Source of the DNA: Pseudomonadota bacterium
GTDB taxonomy: Bacteria; Pseudomonadota; Gammaproteobacteria; Steroidobacterales; Woeseiaceae
Length of the DNA: 64,000 nt
NCBI GenBank assembly: GCA_022560695.1
Contig: JADFSP010000001.1
Span: forward strand, 1 to 64,000
Direction of reading: 5' to 3'
Under the pieces are notes generated by a model. The model was not told the DNA's origin and ran no database searches. It saw only the letters and a list, made by a program, of their open reading frames with translations. Each line of letters starts with the position of its first letter. Position 1 is the first letter of the stretch. Position numbers and translations under genes: made by a program. This document shows, piece after piece, positions 16,370 to 25,223 of the stretch.

Positions 16370-17485
16370 TTGCGGAGGTTGCCTGGCTACGTCTTGAGTC
16401 TTGCGCTTTTTTGTGCCGCCTGCTCGCCGCAGCCGAACGACATCCGCTACGAATTTTTTGCGCTCGGCACCGATGTGTCGCTGACTCTCTACGCTGTAAC
16501 GCCGCAGCAGGCAAGCGTCGCCGCGGAACTGCTGGAATCGTATTACGCGGACGCCGGACACCACTGGTATCCGTGGGCACCCGGTGAATTGCAGTCAATC
16601 AATGCCGCGATCGCGAGCGGGTCGAAAATTGCGGTGTCTGCGCGGCTCGCCGACGTGATAAGGCGTGCGGCAGAAATCGAAGCCGCGTCGAACGGCCGTT
16701 TCAACGCGGGCCTGGGTCTGTTGACCGAACTCTGGGGCCTCGACGACTTGAGCAATTCGCCCGACGCGATACCCTCCTATGCCGATATTGCTGCGCTGCT
16801 CGCGCAGCAACCGGGAGCCAGGCGCCTCCTGTGGGATGGAAATCGCGTCAGCAGCGAGTCGACGTCGGTGAAAATAGACCTCGGTGGCATTGCCAAGGGT
16901 GCGCTGCTCGATGACGGCATTGCACTCCTCCGGCAACAGGGCATCAACAACGCAATCATCAACCTGGGCGGTGATCTGACCGTGATCGGCAACGTGCACG
17001 AGCGGCGCGCACGGGTCGGCATTCGTGCGCCGACCGCGGACAGCCCGATCGCGTTCCTCGACGCCGCAAGCGGCGAAACCATCGTGACATCCGGCAACTA
17101 CGAGCGCTTCGTGGAAATCGGCGACCGCCGTTACACGCACATTCTGGACCCGTCGTCGGGTTTTCCGGTGACTCATACCGTGTCAGTCACGGTGGTTCAC
17201 GAAGATGCGCTGCTCGCTGATGCTGCCGCAACCGCAATGATGGTCGGCGGTGCCGACGAATTTGATGCCCTCTGCAAGGCGCTCGACATCGACTATGCAC
17301 TCCTGATCGATGCATCCGGTGACATGCACCTGACCAGCGGGATGCGTGCGCGATTGCACTTCGTCAGTGACGGCCATGTCACCCGCCGCCTGCGTGAACG
17401 ATTACACTCGATCAGTGACCGCCGTCTCACCGGCGGGACGCGTGAGCGGCTACACTCCATTGCATATAAGCCCTTGTTTAACTGA
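16370..17485 (+). CDS. apbE: FAD:protein FMN transferase, ApbE-like lipoprotein
   Basis: 371 residues from a TTG at 16370, chosen because it gives a basic start followed by a lipobox (LALFCAAC). The mature domain shows FFALGTDVSLTLY, IDLGGIAKGALLDD, INLGGDLTVIG and the metal/flavin region TSGNYERF...YTHILDP, all typical of ApbE. ApbE attaches FMN to Thr or Ser of partner flavoproteins in the periplasm. No partner is encoded nearby. The C-terminal 50 residues are an unusual Arg/His/Ser-rich extension encoded by a 48-bp repeat. Insertion between gshB and tonB is not the usual order. Confidence 0.9.
   Translation: MRRLPGYVLSLALFCAACSPQPNDIRYEFFALGTDVSLTLYAVTPQQASVAAELLESYYADAGHHWYPWAPGELQSINAAIASGSKIAVSARLADVIRRAAEIEAASNGRFNAGLGLLTELWGLDDLSNSPDAIPSYADIAALLAQQPGARRLLWDGNRVSSESTSVKIDLGGIAKGALLDDGIALLRQQGINNAIINLGGDLTVIGNVHERRARVGIRAPTADSPIAFLDAASGETIVTSGNYERFVEIGDRRYTHILDPSSGFPVTHTVSVTVVHEDALLADAAATAMMVGGADEFDALCKALDIDYALLIDASGDMHLTSGMRARLHFVSDGHVTRRLRERLHSISDRRLTGGTRERLHSIAYKPLFN
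17344..17474 (+). repeat. 48-bp tandem repeat in the apbE 3' end (2.7 units)
   Basis: GCGTG-led units start at 17344, 17392 and 17440, exactly 48 bp apart. Each encodes about 16 residues of the type (R)ERLHSISD. The first two units contain a short dyad (GTGAC...GTCAC, GTGA...TCAC) and could fold as tandem hairpins at the end of the message. The third unit is partial. Confidence 0.8.
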
Positions 17486-17527
17486 CAGAAATAGCGGATC
17501 ATTCGCGCAAGCTTGCCCCTTTAGACT

Positions 17528-18451
17528 ATGGCCGACATAGCCCTGAATACGAATTCGATCGACGAATTACGCCTCGTATCAGAACCGGCACCCGACCGGC
17601 TCCCGGCGATGTTGTTTCTCTCGGCATTGATTCACGGCATCCTGATAATCGGCGTGACTTTCAATGCCGCTTTGAGCGACGAATTCGCCGCGCCGATATC
17701 CCTGGAAGTTACGATTGTCGCCGATCCTGACCAGCGCATTGACCGTCCGGACCGCGCCGAATACCTGGCGCAGGCAAGCCAGCAAGGCGGCGGCAATACC
17801 AGCGAGCAGGTTCGCCCATCCGCACCACTGCAGAGCACTGCACCGGTCGACAATATCGGCACCGAAGACGGCAAAAACGCGGTCGAGTCAACGTCGCACG
17901 AGCGGTCGGCCGATCAGTTGCTGGCGACCCGGATGGAGCAGGAGCACAAGGTCAATGACGACCCGCGCACCGAGCCGCAGCCCGACGACAGCACAGCGAT
18001 GGCGCTGGAATCGGGCCTCGAAATCACATTGCCGCTGCCACAGGAGGAGCAGGCGACGCTGATGATTCATGACGATGACCCGCGTCAGCTGATTATCAGC
18101 GCCGACACCCGGGAGTCGACGATTGCCGCCTATCTGGATACCTGGAAGCGCCGTATCGAGGCTGTCGGCATCGAATACTTCCCCGAATTGGGCCCGCTCG
18201 AGGACCTGACAGGCAGCCCGACGCTCGAGGTCAGCATCGACGCATCAGGTCAGCTTGCTGAGGTCATTATCCGCAAGTCGAGCGGCTCAAGAGTCCTCGA
18301 CCAGGCTGCGCTCGACATCCTGCGACACGCATCGCCGTTTGACCCGTTCCCGCCGGAAATCCGGGCGGAGTACGATAGATTGCGTTTCGCGTACAAGTGG
18401 CTATTCAGCGAAAATCTCGTGCCATCGACAGCGAGTGTCACGCAACGATAG
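17528..18451 (+). CDS. TonB-family energy transducer-like protein
   Basis: 307 residues. One N-terminal membrane helix (about 28-48, LPAMLFLSALIHGILIIGV) is followed by a long Gln/Asp/Glu-rich periplasmic linker and a C-terminal TonB-like domain: LEVSIDASGQLAEVIIRKSS, then SRVLDQAALDILRHASPFDP. TonB proteins transmit proton-motive energy to outer-membrane receptors. The linker lacks the proline-lysine repeats of classical TonB. No exbB/exbD lies adjacent. The gene between gshB and yqgE in Pseudomonas is also tonB-like, which supports orthology at this locus. Confidence 0.85.
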   Translation: MADIALNTNSIDELRLVSEPAPDRLPAMLFLSALIHGILIIGVTFNAALSDEFAAPISLEVTIVADPDQRIDRPDRAEYLAQASQQGGGNTSEQVRPSAPLQSTAPVDNIGTEDGKNAVESTSHERSADQLLATRMEQEHKVNDDPRTEPQPDDSTAMALESGLEITLPLPQEEQATLMIHDDDPRQLIISADTRESTIAAYLDTWKRRIEAVGIEYFPELGPLEDLTGSPTLEVSIDASGQLAEVIIRKSSGSRVLDQAALDILRHASPFDPFPPEIRAEYDRLRFAYKWLFSENLVPSTASVTQR

Positions 18452-18508
18452 TCAGCCCGATCCACTCTTGCGGTTGTACCTAACACCGCGAGAGCCGATA
18501 CTGCAAGC

Positions 18509-19072
18509 ATGGAAGACACTGGTTTGCTGACCAATCAACTGCTGATTGCGATGCCGGGCATGGCGGACCCGAACTTCAACAGCACTGTAACCCTGATATG
18601 CGAGCATAACGGTCAGGGGGCACTCGGCATTGTCATCAATCGCCCACTGGCATTGAATCTCGGCGGCCTCTTCCGGCAATTGGACGTCGACGGCGCCGAT
18701 TCCCTCATCTCGAAAGACCCGGTATTGATGGGCGGGCCGGTCGGCCCTGAACGCGGCTTTGTCCTGCACAAACCCGGCCCCTCGTTCGCAAACTCGCTTG
18801 CCGTCTCCGGCGACATCCACCTGACCCTGTCACGCGACGTCATCGACGCCATGGCGACGGGCCACGGGCCGGAGAAATCGCTGGTCGCGTTAGGTTATGC
18901 AGGCTGGGAGGCGGGGCAGCTGGAAGAAGAGATGCTCGCAAACTCCTGGCTCAATGTACCTGCAACGTCGAATATCGTCTTCGACCTGCCATTCCCGGAT
19001 CGCTGGTCCGCGGCAGCGCGCACGCTCGGCATCGACATCAGCCGAATTTCGCCCGATGCCGGACACGCCTGA
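18509..19072 (+). CDS. yqgE: YqgE/AlgH family protein
   Basis: 187 residues, full length for UPF0301. The start NQLLIAMPGMADPNFNSTVT and the internal GALGIVINRPLAL and MGGPVGPERGFVLH are hallmark motifs. The biochemical function is not known; AlgH affects alginate expression in Pseudomonas. The last 17 bases overlap the ruvX start, so the two are probably translated together. Cytoplasmic, no signal peptide. Confidence 0.95.
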   Translation: MEDTGLLTNQLLIAMPGMADPNFNSTVTLICEHNGQGALGIVINRPLALNLGGLFRQLDVDGADSLISKDPVLMGGPVGPERGFVLHKPGPSFANSLAVSGDIHLTLSRDVIDAMATGHGPEKSLVALGYAGWEAGQLEEEMLANSWLNVPATSNIVFDLPFPDRWSAAARTLGIDISRISPDAGHA

Positions 19073-19502
19073 AAGCCGCGCGCCGGAGACGATCATCGCT
19101 TTCGACTTCGGCCTGCGCCGGATCGGGGTCGCGATCGGTCAGAGTGTGACGCGCTCAGCGACGCCCATCGGCGTTGTCGGCAACAGCGACGCAGGCGTTG
19201 ACCATCACAAAATCGCGGCAATCATTGACGAATGGCGGCCCGCGACAATCGTCGTCGGCATGCCTCTGCACACCGACGGCCGCCGCGGCGACATCGCCGC
19301 CGCCGTCGACGTTTTCATTGCCGAGCTTGGCCGCCACGAACTGCCAATAGAGACGGTTGACGAACGTTATACGTCGATCGAGGCCGAGCAGGCGCTCAAG
19401 CACGCGCGTCAGGCAGGCACTCGCGGGCGAATCTCCAAAGAAACGATCGACAGTGCAGCGGCCGTTTTCATCGCCGAGCGATATCTGTCCTGTCGCGAAT
19501 AG
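19056..19502 (+). CDS. ruvX: RuvX/YqgF, putative pre-16S rRNA nuclease
   Basis: 148 residues from the ATG at 19056, which lies inside the yqgE 3' end; this start gives the family length. Motifs TIIAFDFGLRRIGVAIGQ, IVVGMPLHTDG and VDERYTSIEAEQAL include the acidic residues of the RNase H-like active site. The protein processes the 5' end of 16S rRNA and resembles Holliday-junction resolvases. The overlap with yqgE is typical for this pair. Confidence 0.94.
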   Translation: MPDTPESRAPETIIAFDFGLRRIGVAIGQSVTRSATPIGVVGNSDAGVDHHKIAAIIDEWRPATIVVGMPLHTDGRRGDIAAAVDVFIAELGRHELPIETVDERYTSIEAEQALKHARQAGTRGRISKETIDSAAAVFIAERYLSCRE

Positions 19503-19537
19503 CATGCACAACGCGATGCCCGTAAACTTGCCCCGCC

Positions 19538-20536
19538 ATGCCATCGCCTGAACCTGTTTTCGACACCGAAACCCACGTCAGCCTGCAACTGGATGATGTG
19601 GGCAGACTGCGGCACCTGCTGACCCTCAAGGGCCTCGAAAAGTCATTGCTCATCGATATACTCGACGACGCTGTGCGCTACCTTGGCCCTCCGGGTGCAA
19701 TGCCCGTGCGCAGTCGCGCACTCGCCGGGCGCACGGTCGCAAACCTGTTTTTCGAGCCAAGCACGCGCACACGGGCCTCGTTTGATCTTGCGGGCAAGCG
19801 CCTTGGCGCCGATGTCCTGAACCTCGACGTCAACACATCGTCGCGCAGGAAGGGCGAAAGCATTCTCGACACAATTCAAACGATCGAGGCAATGCGAGTC
19901 GATATCATGGTCGTGCGGGACGCGAGTGCCGGAGTCCCCCTGTATATCGCCCGGCACGTCAGCGAACATGTCAGCATCCTCAATGCCGGCGAGGCCGACG
20001 TCTCACATCCGACACAAGGGCTGCTCGATCTGCTGACTATTCGGCAGCACAAGGGCGGCTTCGAGAATCTGATTGTGGCCATCGTGGGTGATGTCGCCCA
20101 TTCGCGTGTCGCGCGCTCGGCTGCGCAGGGCCTCCACACGCTGGGTGTCGGTGAGTTGCGGCTGGTCTCTCCGCCGGCGATGGCACCCGATGCAGACGAA
20201 ATGCCGTTCGCCACGATCGTCGACAATCTCGATGAAGGGCTATGCGACGCCGATGTCGTCATGGCGCTGCGAATTCAACGCGAACGCATTGGCAATCTCG
20301 ACTGCATTCCGGACCCCGATGAGTACTTCGCCGATTTCGGAGTCAGCCTGGCGCGCATGAAACGCGCGAAACCCGATGCGATCGTAATGCATCCGGGGCC
20401 CATGAATCGCGGCGTCGAAATCGAGGCCGCCGTTGCCGATGGCCCGGCATCGGTAATAACCGAGCAGGTCACGAACGGCGTCGCCGTTCGCATGGCCGTC
20501 CTCGCACGTGTCAGCAAATCGCTGCAGAGCCGTTGA
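19538..20536 (+). CDS. pyrB: Aspartate carbamoyltransferase catalytic subunit
   Basis: 332 residues. Carbamoyl-phosphate-binding motif FFEPSTRTRASFD and the aspartate-site sequence DVSHPTQGLLDLLTI are intact, as is VMHPGPMNRGVEI. The enzyme makes N-carbamoyl-aspartate in pyrimidine synthesis. In Pseudomonas pyrR lies upstream and an inactive pyrC-like subunit follows; here pyrR is absent and a pyrK-like gene follows with a four-base overlap. No pyrI-type regulatory subunit is visible. Confidence 0.96.
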   Translation: MPSPEPVFDTETHVSLQLDDVGRLRHLLTLKGLEKSLLIDILDDAVRYLGPPGAMPVRSRALAGRTVANLFFEPSTRTRASFDLAGKRLGADVLNLDVNTSSRRKGESILDTIQTIEAMRVDIMVVRDASAGVPLYIARHVSEHVSILNAGEADVSHPTQGLLDLLTIRQHKGGFENLIVAIVGDVAHSRVARSAAQGLHTLGVGELRLVSPPAMAPDADEMPFATIVDNLDEGLCDADVVMALRIQRERIGNLDCIPDPDEYFADFGVSLARMKRAKPDAIVMHPGPMNRGVEIEAAVADGPASVITEQVTNGVAVRMAVLARVSKSLQSR

Positions 20537-21429
20537 CCAGTACGGCGCAAAAGCATGCGCAACGAAACCGCAACACCATCTGCGTCGAAGACGGCGAGGT
20601 ATTGGCTTGTGAAGCCTTGCCCGCGGACCAATACGTCACGCGTATTCGTGCGCCGAGATGCGCTGTAGCCGCCGAACCAGGCAGTTTCGTGCACGTGAGT
20701 TGTGATGAGACGCTGCCGATGCGCCGGCCGTTGTCGATCATGCGCGTCGTGGATGACAGCATCGAGGTACTTTACAAGGTGCTCGGCGGCGGGTTGGATC
20801 TCCTGGCAAAAAAGGTTCCCGGCGACATCGTCAGTGTGCTTGGCCCGATTGGTCGGCCCTTTCGGCCCGCGCCCGAGCGGCCGAACACGCTCCTGATCGG
20901 CGGCGGCCTCGGCATTCCGCCAATGGTATTCCTCGCGGACTCGTTGCGAAAAGACGGCTCGGGGTGGCGGCCTGTCGCTGTTCTCGGCTCGGAGATTCCG
21001 TTTCCGTTTGCGGTCGGCAGGGCGGATTTGCCTGTGCCGGGAATTGACGACGACGTTACGAGCTCGATGGCGCTGATGGACGACTGGAACGTACCGAGCC
21101 GCCTCGCAAGTCTGGCCGGGTTCGATGGCTGCTATCGCGGGTATGTCACCGAACTCGCGGACCGTTGGCTCGCAAACCTCGATGCCGGGGAACTGGCCAG
21201 GACCGGGATATTCGCCTGTGGCCCGACGCCGATGTTAAAGGCAGTCGCCGACATGGCACAAAGCTACGGTGTGCCATGCCAGGTCTCGCTCGAGGAATTC
21301 ATGGCTTGCGCGGTCGGAGGCTGCGCGGGCTGCACGGTGCTTGTCGATACTCCCGACGGTCCCGCCATGAAACGCGTCTGCGTCGACGGCCCGGTCTTCG
21401 ACGCCGCCACGGTCATCTGGGACTCCTGA
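20533..21429 (+). CDS. PyrK-like electron-transfer subunit (FAD/2Fe-2S)
   Basis: 298 residues from a TTG that overlaps the pyrB stop. The FAD domain has MRRPLSIMRV, the NAD-binding part has LLIGGGLGIPPMVFLA and FACGPTPMLKAVADMAQ, and the C-terminus has a 2Fe-2S cluster site CAVGGCAGC plus a fourth Cys in KRVCVDGPVF. This arrangement is that of PyrK, which passes electrons from class 1B dihydroorotate dehydrogenase to NAD. Gammaproteobacteria normally use class 2 PyrD, which needs no PyrK. The pyrB context supports a pyrimidine role; a related sulfhydrogenase-type reductase subunit is the alternative. Confidence 0.82.
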   Translation: MTSTAQKHAQRNRNTICVEDGEVLACEALPADQYVTRIRAPRCAVAAEPGSFVHVSCDETLPMRRPLSIMRVVDDSIEVLYKVLGGGLDLLAKKVPGDIVSVLGPIGRPFRPAPERPNTLLIGGGLGIPPMVFLADSLRKDGSGWRPVAVLGSEIPFPFAVGRADLPVPGIDDDVTSSMALMDDWNVPSRLASLAGFDGCYRGYVTELADRWLANLDAGELARTGIFACGPTPMLKAVADMAQSYGVPCQVSLEEFMACAVGGCAGCTVLVDTPDGPAMKRVCVDGPVFDAATVIWDS

Positions 21430-21815
21430 CCCCTCTACCCCCAACACCCCCAAACGCGCGCGGCATCCGCAGATCGGCACGCTTCGGCGCATTCTTCGGC
21501 GGACTGCTCGCGTTGATAGCAAGCGCCAACATGGCGAAAGTCAATGCACTTCGTTGTATGCCGCTCGCTTTAGGTCTCGCCGACAAACACGCCAAATCGC
21601 GCCTTGAACGCGTCTTGGCCGGACGAGCGTGATGTCGGGAATGCGTTCAAGCGTCGTGCGCAGCGCAGCGACGCAGGACGCCAAAGCCAGCGGAGCCCGA
21701 TTCGACCGAGGGAGATTGAGCGAGAACGCATTCGCGGCAGCGCGTCGTCGTGCCGGGTCGTGCGCGTCAGGGAGCATTGGGGGTGGGGGGAGTGGACTGG
21801 GGTGGTTGCGTGCTT
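21430..21815. repeat. GC-rich structured spacer bounded by imperfect inverted repeats
   Basis: 386 bases between the convergent pyrK-like and pilU2 genes. The left edge (about 21436-21456, CTACCCCCAACACCCCCAA) and right edge (about 21770-21793, TTGGGGGTGGGGGGAG) are imperfect inverted repeats. Inside are exact inverted pairs: CTTGAACGC at 21603-21611 with 21643-21651, and GAATGCGTTC at 21639-21648 with 21724-21733. Small frames on both strands exist but none has a ribosome-binding site. It may be a dispersed non-autonomous repeat. Confidence 0.5.
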
Positions 21816-22874
21816 CTAGCCGCCGAAGTTGACTTTGGCTTCGAGATTGGCGCGTGAATCGGCATGCGACATCGCTTCTTCGAGCGTGATCGTGCCGGCC
21901 TTGTACAGATCGAGCAGCGCGTCGTCGAAATTCTGCATGCCCTGCTCGCCGCTTTCGGCATGCGCCTCTTTCACACCCGCGATATCGCCCTTCATGATCA
22001 GGTCCTTGATATGCGGCGTGTTCAGCATCAGTTCGACGGCGGCAATACGCTTGCCGTTGCGCCCCCGAACCAGGCGCTGCGAAAGGATTGCGCGCAGATA
22101 ATGCGCCAGGTCCATGAACACCTGCGTGTGCTGCGGCTGCGGAAACATATTGATGATGCGATCGAGCGTTTCAGCGGCGTTATTGGAATGCAATGTCGCC
22201 ATGACCAGGTGGCCGGTACCAGCCATGTCGAGTGCCGACTGCATCGATTCACGGTCGCGAATCTCGCCGATCTGGATGACGTCCGGCGCGGCGCGCACTG
22301 CGCTCTTCAAAGCTCGCGCATAGGATTTCGTGTCCAACCCGATTTCGCGTTGATTAACGATCGATTGCTTGTTCGGATGCAGAAACTCAATTGGATCTTC
22401 GATCGTTATGATATGTGACGACGTCTTTTCGTTACGGTGATTGATCATCGCCGCCAATGTTGTCGACTTGCCGGCGCCAGTCGCTCCGACCATCAGGATC
22501 AACCCGCGACGCAACATCACGAGCTCTTTGAGCTGCTGCGGCATGCCGAGTTCGTCGAGCGACGGTAAATCCGAAGTGATGTACCGCAATACCATCGCTA
22601 CGTTGCCGCGCTGATGGAATACACACACACGGAATCGCCCGAGCCCTTGTTCGGAAATCGCGAAGTCGATTTCGAGCTCACGGTTAAAATATTCGAGTTG
22701 ATCTTCGTCCATGAGTTCGAGCGCCGCCTGTTTGACCATCTTCGGCGTCATTTCGAGCTTGTTGACCGGCATGATCTTGCCTTCAATTTTTATCTTTGCC
22801 GGTGTATATGGCGCAAAGAAAAGGTCGGATGCCTTCTTTTCCACCATCAGCTTGAACAGGGGCTTTACGTTCAT
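21816..22874 (-). CDS. PilT/PilU-family ATPase, third paralogue
   Basis: 352 residues of a type IV pilus retraction-type ATPase. N-terminal PAS-like domain (1-100) is followed by Walker A GATGAGKST (130-138), Asp box IITIEDPIEFLHPNK, Walker B region VIQIGEIRDRESM and His box TGHLVMATLHSNNAAETLD. The C-terminus IKDLIMKGDIAGVKEA resembles PilU more than PilT. It follows pilU by 26 bases on the same strand. Probably a hexameric motor accessory at the pilus base. Confidence 0.9.
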   Translation of the reverse strand: MNVKPLFKLMVEKKASDLFFAPYTPAKIKIEGKIMPVNKLEMTPKMVKQAALELMDEDQLEYFNRELEIDFAISEQGLGRFRVCVFHQRGNVAMVLRYITSDLPSLDELGMPQQLKELVMLRRGLILMVGATGAGKSTTLAAMINHRNEKTSSHIITIEDPIEFLHPNKQSIVNQREIGLDTKSYARALKSAVRAAPDVIQIGEIRDRESMQSALDMAGTGHLVMATLHSNNAAETLDRIINMFPQPQHTQVFMDLAHYLRAILSQRLVRGRNGKRIAAVELMLNTPHIKDLIMKGDIAGVKEAHAESGEQGMQNFDDALLDLYKAGTITLEEAMSHADSRANLEAKVNFGG

Positions 22875-22900
22875 GGTTTCCTTCGTCCGTGATGAGCAGC

Positions 22901-24058
22901 TCAGAACTGCTGGGCGTGATCCTCTTCCATTATTTTCAGACTCCCCGTGTGATCGTCCGACACTGCCGTGTCGCGCTTGCTTTCGAGCTTGACGCGCAGT
23001 CGCAACTCGTTCTTCGAGTCGGCGTTGCGCATCGCCTCTTCGTACGAGATCGTGCCTTCCTCATACAGGGAGAACAGCGACTGATCGAAGGTCTGCATGC
23101 CCAGGCGGGTCGACTTGGCCATAATCTCCTTGAGTTCCCCCACCTTGCCCTTAAAGATCAGTTCCTGAACCAGTGGCGTGGCCAGCATAATTTCCATTGC
23201 CGCGATGCGTCCGACACCACCTTCTCGCGGAACCAGCCGTTGCGAGATAAATGCCTTCGTATTCAACGACAAGTCCATCAGCAGTTGCTGGCGCCGCTCA
23301 TCGGGAAAGAAGTTGATGATGCGGTCAAGCGCCTGGTTGGCGCTGTTGGCGTGCAATGTTGCCAGGCACAGGTGCCCTGTTTCGGAAAACTGAATGCCGT
23401 ATTCCATGGTATCGCGGTCGCGAATCTCACCGATCATTATCACATCGGGGGCCTGGCGCAGCGTGTTCTTGAGGGCCACATGCCAGGATTCGGTATCGAC
23501 GCCAACCTCACGTTGCGTGATTACGCATCCGTCGTGCGGATGCACGTATTCGACCGGATCCTCGATCGACACAATGTGCCCTCGAGAATTGGCATTGCGA
23601 TGACCAATCATCGCAGCGAGCGTTGTCGACTTACCCGAGCCGGTGCCGCCGACGACAATAACGAGGCCGCGTTTGTTCATGACAATGTCTTTGAGAATCG
23701 GCGGCAGATTGAGCTCCTCGATTGTGGGAATATCGGTCGTAATCGTTCTCAGGACCGCTCCGACATAGCCCTGCTGAATGAACGCACTGACGCGAAACCG
23801 CCCGATTCCTTCCGGCGAAATTGCGAAGTTGCATTCCTTGGTCGCGTCGAATTCCTTGATCTGCTTGTCGTTCATGATCGACCGCACCATCATCGCCGCC
23901 TGATCTTCCGTCAGCGCCGTGTCCGTCGCTTTGTGAATCGTGCCGTCAACCTTGATGGCGGGCGGAAACCCGCGCGTGAGAAACAGGTCAGATCCGTTCC
24001 GCTCGACCATCTTGCGCAGAAGGTTCTGGGTCAATCGCACTGCTTGTTCGCGTTCCAT
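22901..24058 (-). CDS. pilU: PilU, type IV pilus retraction ATPase accessory
   Basis: 385 residues. Walker A GGTGSGKST at 137-145, Asp box HIVSIEDPVEYVHPHDGC, Walker B region VIMIGEIRDRDTM and His box TGHLCLATLHANSANQALD are all intact. The C-terminal tail after LELVQELIFKGKVGELKEIM-type region extends about 40 residues beyond PilT, as in PilU. PilU works with PilT in retraction. It lies immediately downstream of pilT, as in Pseudomonas. A long open frame exists on the opposite strand but is an antisense artefact. Confidence 0.93.
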   Translation of the reverse strand: MEREQAVRLTQNLLRKMVERNGSDLFLTRGFPPAIKVDGTIHKATDTALTEDQAAMMVRSIMNDKQIKEFDATKECNFAISPEGIGRFRVSAFIQQGYVGAVLRTITTDIPTIEELNLPPILKDIVMNKRGLVIVVGGTGSGKSTTLAAMIGHRNANSRGHIVSIEDPVEYVHPHDGCVITQREVGVDTESWHVALKNTLRQAPDVIMIGEIRDRDTMEYGIQFSETGHLCLATLHANSANQALDRIINFFPDERRQQLLMDLSLNTKAFISQRLVPREGGVGRIAAMEIMLATPLVQELIFKGKVGELKEIMAKSTRLGMQTFDQSLFSLYEEGTISYEEAMRNADSKNELRLRVKLESKRDTAVSDDHTGSLKIMEEDHAQQF

Positions 24059-24097
24059 AATTGATTTTCCCGTCGCAACGACCTGGCCGGTGCGTTT

Positions 24098-25138
24098 CTA
24101 GAAGTTCTCCTTGTTCACAGCCCTGTAGCGCGCTTCTTCCTTGTTGATCAAGCCCTTTTGCATCAATTCGGAAAGATTTTGATCCAGCGTCTGCATGCCC
24201 AACCCCTGGCCGGTCTGGATGGCCGAATACATCTGTGCAATCTTGCCTTCACGAATCAAATTTCGAATCGCCGGCGTGCCGATCATGATTTCATGCGCGG
24301 CAATGCGCCCTCCGCCAATTCTCTTCAACAGAGTCTGCGAGATAACTGCACGCAGGGACTCCGACAGCATCGCTCGGACCATGTCTTTCTCGGCTGCAGG
24401 AAAAACGTCGACAATACGGTCGATGGTTTTCGCTGCCGAACTCGTGTGCAGAGTACCGAAGACGAGGTGACCGGTTTCCGCGGCCGTCAGCGCCAGGCGA
24501 ATGGTTTCGAGGTCACGAAGCTCGCCGACCATGATGACGTCGGGATCTTCGCGCAGCGCGGAGCGCAGCGCCTCGTTGAAACCCAGGGTGTCGCGGTGCA
24601 CCTCACGCTGGTTTATCAGGCACTTCTTCGACTCATGAACGAATTCGATGGGATCTTCGATCGTGAGGATATGGTCGGGCTTGTTCTCGTTGATGTAATC
24701 GACCATCGCGGCAAGCGTCGTTGACTTGCCCGAACCGGTCGGACCCGTCACCAGCACCATGCCGCGAGGGTGCATACATATGTCTTTGAATATCGGCGGG
24801 GCGCCGAGATCATCGAGCGTAAGAATTTCCGAGGGAATCGTTCTGAAGACTGCGGCCGAGCCGCGATTCTGATTGAACGCATTGACGCGAAAACGAGCCA
24901 GCTTCGGAATCTCAAAAGAAAAATCCGTTTCCAGAAACTCCTCATAATCCTTGCGCTGCTTGTCATTCATGATGTCGTACACCATGCTGTTCACATCTTT
25001 GTGTGTCAGCGCCGGCATATTGATGCGCTTGATGTCACCATCAACGCGAATCATCGGCGGGACACCACCGGACAAGTGCAGGTCAGATGCGTTGTTCTTC
25101 ACGGCGAACGACAGTAGTTGGGCAACGTCGACGGCCAT
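24098..25138 (-). CDS. pilT: PilT, type IV pilus retraction ATPase
   Basis: 346 residues, the standard PilT length. Walker A GPTGSGKST at 132-140, Asp box HILTIEDPIEFVHESKK, Walker B region VIMVGELRDLETI and His box TGHLVFGTLHTSSAAKTID are present, plus the retraction-specific C-terminal AIRNLIREGKIAQMYS. PilT powers pilus retraction and twitching. It starts the leftward pilT-pilU-pilU2 set, divergent from yggS across an 85-bp promoter region. Confidence 0.97.
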   Translation of the reverse strand: MAVDVAQLLSFAVKNNASDLHLSGGVPPMIRVDGDIKRINMPALTHKDVNSMVYDIMNDKQRKDYEEFLETDFSFEIPKLARFRVNAFNQNRGSAAVFRTIPSEILTLDDLGAPPIFKDICMHPRGMVLVTGPTGSGKSTTLAAMVDYINENKPDHILTIEDPIEFVHESKKCLINQREVHRDTLGFNEALRSALREDPDVIMVGELRDLETIRLALTAAETGHLVFGTLHTSSAAKTIDRIVDVFPAAEKDMVRAMLSESLRAVISQTLLKRIGGGRIAAHEIMIGTPAIRNLIREGKIAQMYSAIQTGQGLGMQTLDQNLSELMQKGLINKEEARYRAVNKENF

Positions 25139-25223
25139 GCTTCTCCTTCTGATTTAGATGGCCGGACTTACCATAACCCGGCCTTGATCGAAGCCTAGTA
25201 TAGCGAAGCAACCGGACTAAAAC

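Noticed and set aside
21541-21777. 78-codon minus-strand frame between pyrK-like gene and pilU paralogue
   Set aside because: No ribosome-binding site; it lies within the structured repeat-like spacer and overlaps competing frames.
22889-24064. 391-codon open frame on the plus strand across pilU
   Set aside because: It is the antisense of a clearly conserved ATPase; the open frame results from high GC codon bias. No family motif is visible.
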